Positions 9,092 through 17,847 of a DNA stretch of 64,000 nucleotides are shown here, in pieces. Each line of letters opens with the position of its first letter. The stretch's first letter is position 1. The position numbers and the translations under genes are program-made. The stretch covers positions 1 through 64,000 of the forward strand of contig CAVUGE010000009.1 of assembly GCA_963740945.1 (NCBI GenBank). Reading direction: 5' to 3'. The notes under the pieces are model-generated. The model was not told where the DNA came from. It saw only the letters and a list, made by a program, of their open reading frames with translations, and searched no databases. This stretch comes from CAVQBP01 sp963740945 (lineage in GTDB: Bacteria > Bacteroidota > Ignavibacteria > Ignavibacteriales > Ignavibacteriaceae).

Positions 9092-9553
9092 TTGTTAAAG
9101 AACATACCAAGTATTTTAACCCCAGATCTCCTTAAGATCCTAATGGAGATGGGACACGGTGATGAAATAGTTATTGCTGACGGAAATTTCCCTGCTGCTT
9201 CAAAAGCAGAAAAATTAATCCGTCTTGATGGACATAATGTACCCGAAATTTTGGAAGTAATATTGAAATTCTTTCCTCTTGATGCCTATGTTGAAAAACC
9301 TGTTGGATTAATGGCAGTTACTCCCGGAGATCCTACAAAACCGGTCATTTGGGAAGAATACAGAAAAATAATTCTGGAAAGCAGAGAACCTTTTTCAGAA
9401 TTTGAATATATAGAAAGATTTGCTTTTTATGAAAGAGCCAGAAGAGCCTACGCAATAATTGCAACGAGTGAATCGGCATTATATGCAAATATTATTGTAA
9501 AAAAGGGAGTTGTGGTTTGTGAAGAAGGAACAGCATGTGGGTTTGCGGGATAG
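9092..9553 (+). CDS. fucU: RbsD/FucU-family sugar mutarotase
   Basis: A 153-residue protein matching the FucU branch of the RbsD/FucU fold. The N-terminal catalytic His region is MGHGDEIVIADGNFPA, and the C-terminal block includes ERARRAYAIIATSE and YANIIVKKGVV. These enzymes interconvert anomers of free sugars such as L-fucose or ribose. It starts with TTG, supported by AGGAGTGAG about 5 bases upstream, and follows the dehydrogenase by 17 bp. The last dozen residues (CEEGTACGFAG) lie at the junction with a broken symporter fragment, so the native C-terminus may have been altered by the rearrangement. The fucU symbol reflects family, not proven fucose specificity. Confidence 0.88.
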   Translation: MLKNIPSILTPDLLKILMEMGHGDEIVIADGNFPAASKAEKLIRLDGHNVPEILEVILKFFPLDAYVEKPVGLMAVTPGDPTKPVIWEEYRKIILESREPFSEFEYIERFAFYERARRAYAIIATSESALYANIIVKKGVVVCEEGTACGFAG

Positions 9554-9770
9554 CTTTCATGTCTGCAAACATGGATTCAATGGAAGTTATCGGTTATACC
9601 GGTCAAAGTATGAAGTATGGATTGTATGCCGCGCATTTTTATTTGATAGTGCTGTCCTGGCGATGTTATTTCTCGGTGTGTTTATAATGCCGTTTTATTA
9701 TCATAGCAAAATAAAATCCATTCCCGGTTATTTAAAAGCACGCTTCAATAGAGTTGACCTAAATATTTAT
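9541..9770 (+). pseudogene. remnant of a second SSS-family sodium/solute symporter
   Basis: In a frame different from fucU, bases 9550 onward read IAFMSANMDSMEVIGYTG and then YGLYAAHFYL, which matches the N-terminal SSS signature also present in the intact symporter at 4004. After a one-base frame change near 9645 it continues as AMLFLGVFIMPFYYHSK and IKSIPGYLKARFN, the next conserved SSS block. Everything before and after these roughly 75 codons is missing: the 5' side is fused into the end of fucU and the 3' side runs into the end of the ABC transporter gene on the other strand. This is a deletion scar rather than a working gene. Confidence 0.8.
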
Positions 9771-11525
9771 AATCTCTTTTTTATCTTCCTGTTCGCCGAT
9801 CTGCTGGCGCCACATTGCATAATATAGGCCTTTAAGTTCGTTTAATTCTTCATGTTTACCTGATTCTACAATATGTCCCCGTTCCAAGACATAAATCATA
9901 TCTGCGTGCATAATGGTGGAAAGGCGATGTGCAATAAGGATAGTGATAAGATCTTTTCTTGTAGAAATATCTTTTATTGTCTCACTAATTTCTTCTTCGG
10001 TAAGAGAATCCAGTGAAGAAGTAGCCTCATCAAAAACAAGAATATTTGGTCTTCTTAAAAGAGCCCGGGCAATTGAAAGTCTTTGTTTTTCGCCACCGGA
10101 AACTTTTACTCCACCTTCCCCGATAACAGTATCAAGTCCCCTGTCTGCCCTAGCTAATAAATTCCCTGCAGCTGCTTTATTTAATACATCGAGGCATTCC
10201 TGATCGGAGGCACCGGGATTAACAAAAAGCAAATTCTCTCTGATCGTTCCGGAGAATAACTGAGTGTCTTGAGTAACAAAGCCGATTTTTTCGCGAAGAA
10301 TATCAAAATCAATTTTATCTCTTGAAATACCATTATATAGAATCTGACCCTGCTGGGGAATATATAATCCCACCAGTAATTTAACCAGAGTAGTTTTTCC
10401 TGCTCCTGAGGGACCAACAAACGCAATTGTTTGTCCGATCCCGGTTTTAAAGGAAATCCCATCAATAGCTCTGTTTCTTCCTGTTTGATGTTTGAAGCCG
10501 GCATCAATAAATTCAAGAGATTTAACATTTCCAATCTCTACGGGGCGTTCCGGTTTTGAGTCAATAGGTATATTTAAAATATTTTCAAAATTGTTTAAGG
10601 AAACCTCCGCTTCCCTATATATATTAATTATATCGCCTAAACTTTGGAGAGGTCCGAAAATAAAAAATGAATAGATGAAAAGAGAAAAGAATTCTCCTAC
10701 GGTAATTGCTTGTATAAATATCAGGTACAGCATCAAAAACAGAATACTTGTACGTATAAAATTTACAGAGGTTCCCTGAATGAAGCTCAAAGTTCTGATA
10801 TATTTAACTTTCTTCAATTCCAGTTCGAGAATTTTATCTGTTGTAGAATTTAATCGATTAATTTCCTGGTTTCCGAGTCCGAGACTTTTTACAAGCTCTA
10901 TATTTCTTAAGGATTCTGTAGTAGTACCGGCAAGTGCTGTTGTTTCGGCAACAATAATCTGTTGAATTTTCTTTATTTTTTTGCTCAAGAGGGAACTAAT
11001 TGTACCTAAAACCGGTACGGCTGCAAAAAATACCGGAGCGATTACCCAGTAAACACTAATTGAATAAATGGTAACAAAGATGATCCCTACGAAGGATGTA
11101 AACAGAGTATTAATAACTGCAGAAATCAATTTTTCAACGTCAATCCTAACTTTCTGTAAAACACTTAGAGTTTGTCCGCTTCTTTGATCCTCAAAGACGG
11201 AATAGGGAAGTTCCAGAGAGTGTTTTATTCCATCCGAATAAATTTTTGCTCCGAGCCGTTGAGTTATTACATTAACATAATAATCCTGAAAATTTTTTGC
11301 CACCCTGGAAACGAATGCAACTCCTACTGCGGCTGCTAATAATAAGCTTACACCCTTAAAAAATTCGGATGTAGTGTACTGGGAGAATTTAGTAGCATAC
11401 TTATCTATTACGATCTTGAAAATATAAGGATCCAGGAAAGAAAAAACCTGGTTTATTGCTGCAAGTACTAATGAAAGGATTAATAATTTCCAGTAATTTC
11501 TTAGATATGAATAGAGTAGTTTCAT
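9759..11525 (-). CDS. ABC exporter half-transporter (fused membrane and ATPase domains)
   Basis: A 588-residue protein with about six membrane segments in residues 10-300, then an ATP-binding domain. Visible motifs are Walker A GPSGAGKTT (around residue 370), the ABC signature VSGGEKQRLSIARALL and Walker B ILVFDEATSSLD, with the H-loop in LITILIAHRLST. It resembles MsbA-type and multidrug/lipid half-transporters that work as dimers in the inner membrane. The substrate cannot be deduced. It is alone on the minus strand between the sugar module and the cbb3 cluster; its 3' end abuts the symporter remnant. It diverges from ccoI across 405 bp. Confidence 0.92.
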   Translation of the reverse strand: MKLLYSYLRNYWKLLILSLVLAAINQVFSFLDPYIFKIVIDKYATKFSQYTTSEFFKGVSLLLAAAVGVAFVSRVAKNFQDYYVNVITQRLGAKIYSDGIKHSLELPYSVFEDQRSGQTLSVLQKVRIDVEKLISAVINTLFTSFVGIIFVTIYSISVYWVIAPVFFAAVPVLGTISSLLSKKIKKIQQIIVAETTALAGTTTESLRNIELVKSLGLGNQEINRLNSTTDKILELELKKVKYIRTLSFIQGTSVNFIRTSILFLMLYLIFIQAITVGEFFSLFIYSFFIFGPLQSLGDIINIYREAEVSLNNFENILNIPIDSKPERPVEIGNVKSLEFIDAGFKHQTGRNRAIDGISFKTGIGQTIAFVGPSGAGKTTLVKLLVGLYIPQQGQILYNGISRDKIDFDILREKIGFVTQDTQLFSGTIRENLLFVNPGASDQECLDVLNKAAAGNLLARADRGLDTVIGEGGVKVSGGEKQRLSIARALLRRPNILVFDEATSSLDSLTEEEISETIKDISTRKDLITILIAHRLSTIMHADMIYVLERGHIVESGKHEELNELKGLYYAMWRQQIGEQEDKKEIINI

Positions 11526-11689
11526 TTTCTAGTTCACAAATTGTTATATGCTGAAAAATAAACTCTTTTGATAAGGGAGTTTAAATTAAAAATATAAAAC
11601 AAGATATAATTCTATTGTTTAATGTTTATTGAAAGATGAAATCTTATTCAATCCTCAAATTTTATCCTAAAACTGAAGAAATAAAAATA

Positions 11690-11725
11690 AAAACTATTCT
11701 CAAATTCGGGAATGAGAATAGTTTT
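11690..11725. terminator. 13-bp perfect hairpin with A- and T-flanks in the divergent region
   Basis: AAAACTATTCTCA (11690-11702) pairs exactly with TGAGAATAGTTTT (11713-11725) around a 10-base loop. The right arm ends in T4 and continues CTTTT, so it has the form of an intrinsic terminator in both directions. It sits in the 405-bp space between two divergently transcribed genes (ABC exporter and ccoI), where no transcript is expected to end. It may be a relic, an attenuator or a dispersed element. Nothing else convincing was seen in 11526-11930. Confidence 0.5.
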
Positions 11726-11930
11726 CTTTTCACTTTTGGTGAAATAGACTAAAAAATGATAAAAAAATTAAATATCTATAAATCTAATTTTGAGATTTCT
11801 ATGGCATAATATATGAAAAAAAATTTAATGTCATTAATATTAAATTGCTAATTGACCCCGTTAAAATTAGTTAAAAATGATAATCTAAAATTCACCTTTT
11901 GTTTTAAAGCCAATTAAAAAGGAAAGAAAA

Positions 11931-14360
11931 TTGTCAGATTCAAAGGATTTAAAGGAAAAAGTATTTTGTTATCATTGCGGCGATGAATGTAAGGATGTAT
12001 ATATATCTGCTGAAGAGAAGTTTTTCTGCTGTAACGGCTGTAGAACAGTATATGAAATATTAAATCAAAATAATCTTTGTAATTATTATTCAATTGAGCA
12101 ATTTCCGGGAAAATCACCCAAAGAACTCCATTCCAAAGAGTATGATTATCTTGAAGATGAAAACATTATTAAGCAGCTTAATAACTATAGCGATGACAAA
12201 ATCAGCATAATAACATTTACCATATCACAGATGCATTGTTCTTCATGTATCTGGCTTCTTGAAAATCTTTATAAATTGAACGATGGTATAAGTCAATCCG
12301 AAGTTAATTTTCTAAAAAAAGAATTAATAGTAAGATATGATGATAAAAAAATCAGCTTAAAGGAATTGGTCCAGCTTTTAGTCTCAATCGGTTACGGTCC
12401 TCAAATTCAGCTGGACAGCCTTGAACAGAAAAAAGACAGCTCATCTAATAAAAAGTTATACTATAAGCTTGGTATAGCTGCTTTTTGTTTTGGGAATATA
12501 ATGCTCTTTAGTTTTCCCGAATATTTATCTATTAATGTAACCGATATTTTTTTCAAAAAATTCTTTGGATATTTGAATTTAATCCTGGCTCTGCCTGTAT
12601 TATTCTACTCAAGTTCCGATTATTTTATCTCTGCTTATAAGGGATTAAAAAAGAAAGTAATCAATATTGATTTCCCTATTTCTCTTGGAATCTCGGTTTT
12701 ATTTCTAAGGAGTGTCATTGAGATATTAACTCATACAGGTGCGGGCTATTGTGATTCAATGACCGGGCTTGTTTTCTTTCTGCTCATTGGGAGGTTATTT
12801 CAGCAGAAAACTTATCAATCATTAAATTTTGAAAGAAATTATAAATCCTATTTCCCTCTTTCCGTAGCAATTAAGAAAAATAATAGGGAAATGACAAAAC
12901 CGGTCTCAAGTTTAATAGTAGGGGACAGAATTGTTATTCGGAACAATGAAATTATTCCTGCTGATTCAATTCTATTTGTCGGGAGCGGGAATATTGATTA
13001 CAGCTTTGTTACCGGTGAGTCAAAACCTGTAAACAAAGTAATGGGTGAGTTAATTTATGCAGGAGGCAGACAGCTGGGTGAGGTTTTAGAACTTGAAGTA
13101 GTTAAAGATGTTTCTCAAAGTTATTTAACACAATTATGGAACAATACTTCATTTAAGGAAAAATCAGAAAGTGATTTTGCATTGCTGTCCAATCGTATAA
13201 GCAAGTATTTTACTATTTTAGTGGTATTAATTGCTGTTATATCTTCCTTAATATGGATACCAATAAATTTCGGCATTGCCTTAAATGTATTTACGGCTGT
13301 TCTAATTGTTGCCTGTCCCTGTGCACTTGCTTTATCGACTCCATTCACGCTCGGAAATACCTTGCGAATTTTCGGAAAGAACAAATTTTATTTAAAAAAT
13401 ACTTCCATCATTGAAGAAATGGCTAAAGTGAACGAAATTGTATTTGATAAGACAGGTACATTAACAAAAGTAAACAGCTCGGAAATAGAGTATGTAGGGA
13501 AAGAACTCAATGATTTTGAACAAGAGATAATAAAAACATTAGTTGGGAATTCATCACATCCTTTAAGTAGAAAGATATATTCGTTTTTAAAGGGTAAAGA
13601 GAAATTCGATATAAATAAATTTAATGAAAAAACAGGTGAGGGAATTGAAGGAGTAATTTTAGGGAATAGAATTAGGGTTGGTTCTATTGATTTCATATCA
13701 AATCAAAATAATATCAATCCTTCTTTTGAGCGTAAAAAAAATCTGGGAACAAGAGTTTATTTATCAATGAATGAGAAGGTTATAGGATATTTCCAATTTT
13801 CTAATGAATATAGAAAAGGAATAGGAGAACTCCTTCAAAATTTGTCTTCCAAATATTCAATAAACCTTTTATCGGGAGATAATGACAGCGAAAAGGAGAC
13901 CCTTGCCGGATATTTTGGAAAAGAAACCAGATTATTTTTTCAACATACACCGCAAAATAAACTTGATTTTATTAAGAATCTTCAGGCATCGGGTAAAAAG
14001 ATTTTAATGGTTGGTGACGGATTAAATGATGCTGGAGCTTTATCCCAGAGTAAAGTCGGGATAGCAGTAACAGATGACACAAATAACTTCACGCCAGCAA
14101 GTGATGCTATTTTAGATGCGTCAAATATTAACAAACTCTATGATTTTATTAAACTATCCAAGGCGAGCATAAGAATAATAATGATAAGTTTCGGAATCTC
14201 ATTTATTTATAATATAGCCGGATTAAGTTTTGCTGTTATGGGAATGCTTTCGCCTATTGTTGCAGCCATTTTAATGCCTGTAAGTTCAATTTCTGTTGCT
14301 GTATTTGCGACACTTTCAACAAATTTACTTGCCAAAAAAAGAGGTTTGGTATCTCTGTAA
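11931..14360 (+). CDS. ccoI: copper-transporting P1B-type ATPase of cbb3 oxidase assembly (CcoI/FixI)
   Basis: An 809-residue heavy-metal P-type ATPase that supplies copper for assembly of the cbb3 oxidase. The N-terminus has a Cys-rich metal-binding module (FCYHCGDEC at 12-20, FCCNGC at 32-37) typical of CcoI, then an HMA-like domain with MHCSSC (Cys103, Cys106). The transmembrane metal motif is CPC (462-464), the phosphorylation site is DKTGTL (Asp506), and the hinge is VGDGLNDAGAL. It starts with TTG, supported by AAAAAGGAAAG just upstream. It heads the operon; its last codons overlap the proposed start of ccoS. The copper assignment follows from family and location. Confidence 0.94.
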   Translation: MSDSKDLKEKVFCYHCGDECKDVYISAEEKFFCCNGCRTVYEILNQNNLCNYYSIEQFPGKSPKELHSKEYDYLEDENIIKQLNNYSDDKISIITFTISQMHCSSCIWLLENLYKLNDGISQSEVNFLKKELIVRYDDKKISLKELVQLLVSIGYGPQIQLDSLEQKKDSSSNKKLYYKLGIAAFCFGNIMLFSFPEYLSINVTDIFFKKFFGYLNLILALPVLFYSSSDYFISAYKGLKKKVINIDFPISLGISVLFLRSVIEILTHTGAGYCDSMTGLVFFLLIGRLFQQKTYQSLNFERNYKSYFPLSVAIKKNNREMTKPVSSLIVGDRIVIRNNEIIPADSILFVGSGNIDYSFVTGESKPVNKVMGELIYAGGRQLGEVLELEVVKDVSQSYLTQLWNNTSFKEKSESDFALLSNRISKYFTILVVLIAVISSLIWIPINFGIALNVFTAVLIVACPCALALSTPFTLGNTLRIFGKNKFYLKNTSIIEEMAKVNEIVFDKTGTLTKVNSSEIEYVGKELNDFEQEIIKTLVGNSSHPLSRKIYSFLKGKEKFDINKFNEKTGEGIEGVILGNRIRVGSIDFISNQNNINPSFERKKNLGTRVYLSMNEKVIGYFQFSNEYRKGIGELLQNLSSKYSINLLSGDNDSEKETLAGYFGKETRLFFQHTPQNKLDFIKNLQASGKKILMVGDGLNDAGALSQSKVGIAVTDDTNNFTPASDAILDASNINKLYDFIKLSKASIRIIMISFGISFIYNIAGLSFAVMGMLSPIVAAILMPVSSISVAVFATLSTNLLAKKRGLVSL

Positions 14361-14542
14361 TAGTAATCTTAATAGTAATAAGTCTTCTGGTTGCCTTAGG
14401 ATTTTTATTCTCATTTTTATGGGCTGTTAAAAGCGGTCAATATAAGGACACTTATACTCCTTCCGTTAGGATGTTGTTTGATCAGCCTCCTGATAAAAAA
14501 CAAAACAAAGATAATATAGATACTAAAGAACTTAAAAAATGA
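14351..14542 (+). CDS. ccoS: cbb3-type oxidase assembly protein CcoS, apparently with a non-ATG start
   Basis: A short frame of 63 residues absent from simple ATG/GTG/TTG calling. It encodes one membrane helix (VIVILIVISLLVALGFLF) followed by the CcoS hallmark WAVKSGQYKDTYTPSVRMLF, then a hydrophilic lysine-rich tail. CcoS is needed to insert metal and haem cofactors into cbb3 oxidase. No ATG, GTG or TTG is found in frame upstream of the helix; ATC at 14351 aligns with the usual Met position and overlaps the end of ccoI. Either a rare AUC start, coupled translation, or a sequence error explains this. It lies between ccoI and ccoNO, as in other cco clusters. Confidence 0.85.
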   Translation: MSVIVILIVISLLVALGFLFSFLWAVKSGQYKDTYTPSVRMLFDQPPDKKQNKDNIDTKELKK

Positions 14543-14567
14543 ATACAGTATATAAAGGAGCTCTTCA

Positions 14568-16691
14568 ATGGAGTTAGAAAAGTTCAGTTACGATAATAAG
14601 ATTGTAAAAAGCTTTGCCATTGCTACTATATTTTGGGGATTAGTAGGAATGCTTGTTGGTCTTCTTATCGCATCCCAATTGTTTTTTCCGGCACTAAACT
14701 TTAATCTTCCGTTTACAACATTCGGACGTATTCGACCGCTCCACACTAATGCGGCGATATTCGCTTTTGTAGGGAACGCAATATTTATGGGTGTCTATTA
14801 TTCCTTGCAAAGGCTGTGTAAAGCAAGGATGTTTAATGATTTCTTAAGCAAATTCCATTTCTGGGGCTGGCAGTTAATAATAGTAGCAGCGGCTACTTCT
14901 CTTCCGCTTGGGTTAACAACCAGTAAAGAATATGCAGAGCTGGAATGGCCCATAGATATCACTATTGTTATTGTCTGGGTAGCTTTTGGCATCAATATGT
15001 TTGGAACTATAATTAAAAGAAGAGAAAAACATATGTATGTTGCAATATGGTTTTATATTGCAACGTGGGTAACAGTTGCTGTCCTTCATATTGTTAATTC
15101 AGTTGAACTTCCTGTCAACTTTATTAAGAGCTATCCGGTATACGCCGGCGTTCAGGATGCATTGGTTCAATGGTGGTATGGACATAATGCCGTCGCTTTC
15201 TTTCTAACTACCCCATACCTCGGTTTAATGTATTACTATTTACCGAAAGCTGCTAATCGCCCTATTTATTCCTACAGACTTTCGATAATTCATTTCTGGG
15301 CTTTAATATTTATTTATATATGGGCAGGACCGCATCATCTTCTCTATTCTGCGCTACCCGATTGGGCGCAATCATTGGGGACGGTATTTTCAATTATGCT
15401 GATTGCTCCATCATGGGGAGGAATGATAAACGGACTGCTGACTCTGCGCGGTGCATGGGACAAAGTAAGACAGGACCCTATATTAAAATTTATGGTTGTG
15501 GCTGTTACAGCTTATGGTATGGCTACATTTGAAGGTCCAATGCTGGCTCTTAAAAATGTGAATGCTATAGCTCATTTCACAGATTGGATTATTGCACATG
15601 TTCATATTGGTACACTTGCATGGAACGGCTTTTTAACATTCGGAATTCTTTATTGGCTGATCCCTAAATTATTTAGAACCAATTTATATTCTAAGAAGCT
15701 CGCCAATATGCATTTTTGGATAGGTACAATCGGGATTGTATTTTATGTATCTGCCATGTACTGGTCCGGAATTACACAATCTTTAATGTGGAAGCAATTT
15801 AATCCGCTCGGGCAGCTTCAATATCCGAATTTTTTGGAGACAGTCCTTCAGATAATACCCATGTATATGATTAGAGCAGCGGGAGGAGCTTTATATTTAA
15901 CCGGTGTCATAATTATGACATATAACTTATATAAAACTGCAAAACAGGGCTCTTTTCAGGATAATGAAGATGCAGAGGCTCCGGCACTAATAAAAATGAA
16001 TGAAAAAGAAGGGTATTCCCACCGGTGGTTGGAGAAGCGTCCATGGCAGTTTACATTTATTGCAACGGTGGCAATTTTAATCGGTGGTTTTGTTGAATTC
16101 GTTCCTACATTTTTAGTAAAATCCAATGTACCCACAATTGCTAGTGTTAAACCATATACAGCTCTCGAACTGCAGGGCAGGGACATTTATATAAGAGAAG
16201 GCTGCTTAGGATGTCATTCTCAACTAATTCGTCCTTTCAGATCAGAAACAGAAAGGTACGGGGAATATTCCAAAGCGGGTGAATATGTCTATGACCATCC
16301 ATTCTTATGGGGTTCCAAAAGAATCGGTCCTGATCTTCATAGGATAGGGGGTAAATATCCCAATTTATGGCATTATCTCCATATGCAGAATCCTTCTTCA
16401 ATGTCTCCCGGCTCAATAATGCCTCATTACCAATGGCTACTGACAAATGATCTGGATACAACAACTACTGCTAAAAAAATTGAAGTTATGAAAAGGCTCG
16501 GAGTCCCATATCCGGATGGATATGAAAAAGTTGCAAATCAGGATTTAAGGAAACAGGCTGAAGAAATTGCCGATGATTTACAAAAAAATGGTGCTCCGGC
16601 GGAAAGTAATAAAGAGGTAATCGCTTTGATTGCATATTTGCAGAGGTTAGGAACGGATATTAAGGTTGATGCAACCGTGGTGAATAAATAG
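14568..16691 (+). CDS. ccoNO: cytochrome c oxidase cbb3-type, fused subunits I and II (CcoN-CcoO)
   Basis: A 707-residue fusion. Residues 1 to about 480 are CcoN, the haem-copper oxidase core with about 12 membrane helices and His ligands for haem b and the haem b3-CuB site (for example IRPLHTNAA, WWYGHNAVAFFLT, GPHHLLYSALPDW and IAHVHIGTLAWNG). After a linker and an anchor helix near 500-520 comes CcoO, a monohaem cytochrome c domain with CLGCHSQ (Cys546, Cys549, His550). Together they accept electrons from CcoP and reduce oxygen. The fusion is known in Bacteroidota and relatives. An AAAGGAG site lies upstream of the ATG. It is the central gene of the operon. Confidence 0.96.
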   Translation: MELEKFSYDNKIVKSFAIATIFWGLVGMLVGLLIASQLFFPALNFNLPFTTFGRIRPLHTNAAIFAFVGNAIFMGVYYSLQRLCKARMFNDFLSKFHFWGWQLIIVAAATSLPLGLTTSKEYAELEWPIDITIVIVWVAFGINMFGTIIKRREKHMYVAIWFYIATWVTVAVLHIVNSVELPVNFIKSYPVYAGVQDALVQWWYGHNAVAFFLTTPYLGLMYYYLPKAANRPIYSYRLSIIHFWALIFIYIWAGPHHLLYSALPDWAQSLGTVFSIMLIAPSWGGMINGLLTLRGAWDKVRQDPILKFMVVAVTAYGMATFEGPMLALKNVNAIAHFTDWIIAHVHIGTLAWNGFLTFGILYWLIPKLFRTNLYSKKLANMHFWIGTIGIVFYVSAMYWSGITQSLMWKQFNPLGQLQYPNFLETVLQIIPMYMIRAAGGALYLTGVIIMTYNLYKTAKQGSFQDNEDAEAPALIKMNEKEGYSHRWLEKRPWQFTFIATVAILIGGFVEFVPTFLVKSNVPTIASVKPYTALELQGRDIYIREGCLGCHSQLIRPFRSETERYGEYSKAGEYVYDHPFLWGSKRIGPDLHRIGGKYPNLWHYLHMQNPSSMSPGSIMPHYQWLLTNDLDTTTTAKKIEVMKRLGVPYPDGYEKVANQDLRKQAEEIADDLQKNGAPAESNKEVIALIAYLQRLGTDIKVDATVVNK

Positions 16692-16749
16692 AATAAGTGC
16701 AAGAGCAAGTATAAGTTCAAGTATAAAGAACAAATTTAAGATTAAGAAA

Positions 16750-16956
16750 ATGTTTAAGGAAGTTTTAGAATCTATTGAAGGAATAGGGATTTACCCGATC
16801 ATTTCAATGATTGTATTCCTCATTTTTTTTACTGCTATAATTATCTGGTATTTTAAGGCGGATAGGAAATATTTAAATAAGATGAAAAATTTACCGTTAG
16901 ATAATAATGAGCAGTCAAATTCAAATAATACAGGTGAACTCAATGATAAAAATTAA
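16750..16956 (+). CDS. ccoQ: cbb3 oxidase small subunit IV (CcoQ)
   Basis: A 68-residue protein with one membrane helix (ISMIVFLIFFTAIIIWYF, residues 18-35) followed by a charged, Asn-rich cytoplasmic tail. Size, topology and position between ccoNO and ccoP match CcoQ, which stabilises the CcoP association with the core in other bacteria. Its last 14 bases overlap the start of ccoP, indicating translational coupling. Sequence conservation in this family is low, so the call depends mainly on order and topology. Confidence 0.8.
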   Translation: MFKEVLESIEGIGIYPIISMIVFLIFFTAIIIWYFKADRKYLNKMKNLPLDNNEQSNSNNTGELNDKN

Positions 16957-17800
16957 AAAGAAGCTTTTATTCTTATTTCAGATTCCGGCTTTTATTATCT
17001 TCTTCACGAACAGCAATATGTCGGCTCAATCCCAGAATGAAGAAATAAATCCTTCTATTTATGATATCAATATTTTAATATTCATAATAATAGTAACAAT
17101 TATCTTTTTCTCTTTCATCTATTTCGGTACCGATAAGGTAATAGAAAGACCCAAGAGGCTTTCAAAAATATTTATCAGGGTTAAAAATTATTTCATCGGT
17201 TTAGCTCCCCTTGAAAAAGAAAAAGATATTTTAATGGAGCATGATTATGACGGTATAAAAGAACTTGATAACAGGATACCCCCATGGTTTAATTATCTTT
17301 TTTATGGTTCAATACTATTCGGTGTTATTTATATGCTGGATTATCATGTGCTGGATACGGGAAAGCTTCCTGCTCAGGAATACAGGGAAGAAATGCAGGA
17401 GGCTGCAGTTCAGAGGGCAGAACTCATAAGAGTTGGTGCACTGGTGAATGAAAATAATGTTACTGAATTAACTGATGCACCAGCTTTAAGAGACGGCAAA
17501 GATATATTTAAGGCAAATTGCGTTCCCTGCCATGGTGATAATGCCCAGGGAATAATCGGTCCGAATTTAACCGATCAGTACTGGATTCACGGCGGAGGAA
17601 TGAAAGATATATTTAAAACAATAAAATACGGTGTTCCTGCAAAAGGGATGTTAACATGGGAAGGAAAGCTAAACCCAAGAGAAATGCAGGAAGTAGCAAG
17701 TTACGTTCTGTCGCTGCAGGGGACTAATCCTCCTAATGCCAAACCCCCTCAAGGAGAAATATGGAAAGCAGCAGATAGTACAAAAGTTACTTCGAAATGA
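16943..17800 (+). CDS. ccoP: cbb3 oxidase subunit III (CcoP), single-haem form
   Basis: A protein of 285 residues. The ATG at 16943 is chosen over an upstream frame opening at 16907 because it follows AGGTGAA and starts a hydrophobic segment (LLFLFQIPAFIIFF). A second helix lies near 40-60, and a CcoP-type segment with NRIPPWFNYLFYGSI follows. Only one haem c site is present: CVPCH (Cys193, Cys196, His197), with the distal Met ligand probably in the AKGMLTWEG segment. Classical CcoP of proteobacteria has two haems; single-haem versions occur in Bacteroidota. It passes electrons from soluble cytochrome c to CcoO. It overlaps ccoQ by 14 bp. Confidence 0.92.
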   Translation: MIKIKKKLLFLFQIPAFIIFFTNSNMSAQSQNEEINPSIYDINILIFIIIVTIIFFSFIYFGTDKVIERPKRLSKIFIRVKNYFIGLAPLEKEKDILMEHDYDGIKELDNRIPPWFNYLFYGSILFGVIYMLDYHVLDTGKLPAQEYREEMQEAAVQRAELIRVGALVNENNVTELTDAPALRDGKDIFKANCVPCHGDNAQGIIGPNLTDQYWIHGGGMKDIFKTIKYGVPAKGMLTWEGKLNPREMQEVASYVLSLQGTNPPNAKPPQGEIWKAADSTKVTSK

Positions 17801-17847
17801 TATTTACTGTAAATTCGAAAGAATATAATGAATAATACGGATTTGAG

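Noticed and set aside
11852..11865. FNR-type box upstream of ccoI (TTGACCCCGTTAAA)
   Set aside because: The second half-site matches TTGATnnnnATCAA poorly; not enough to claim oxygen control.
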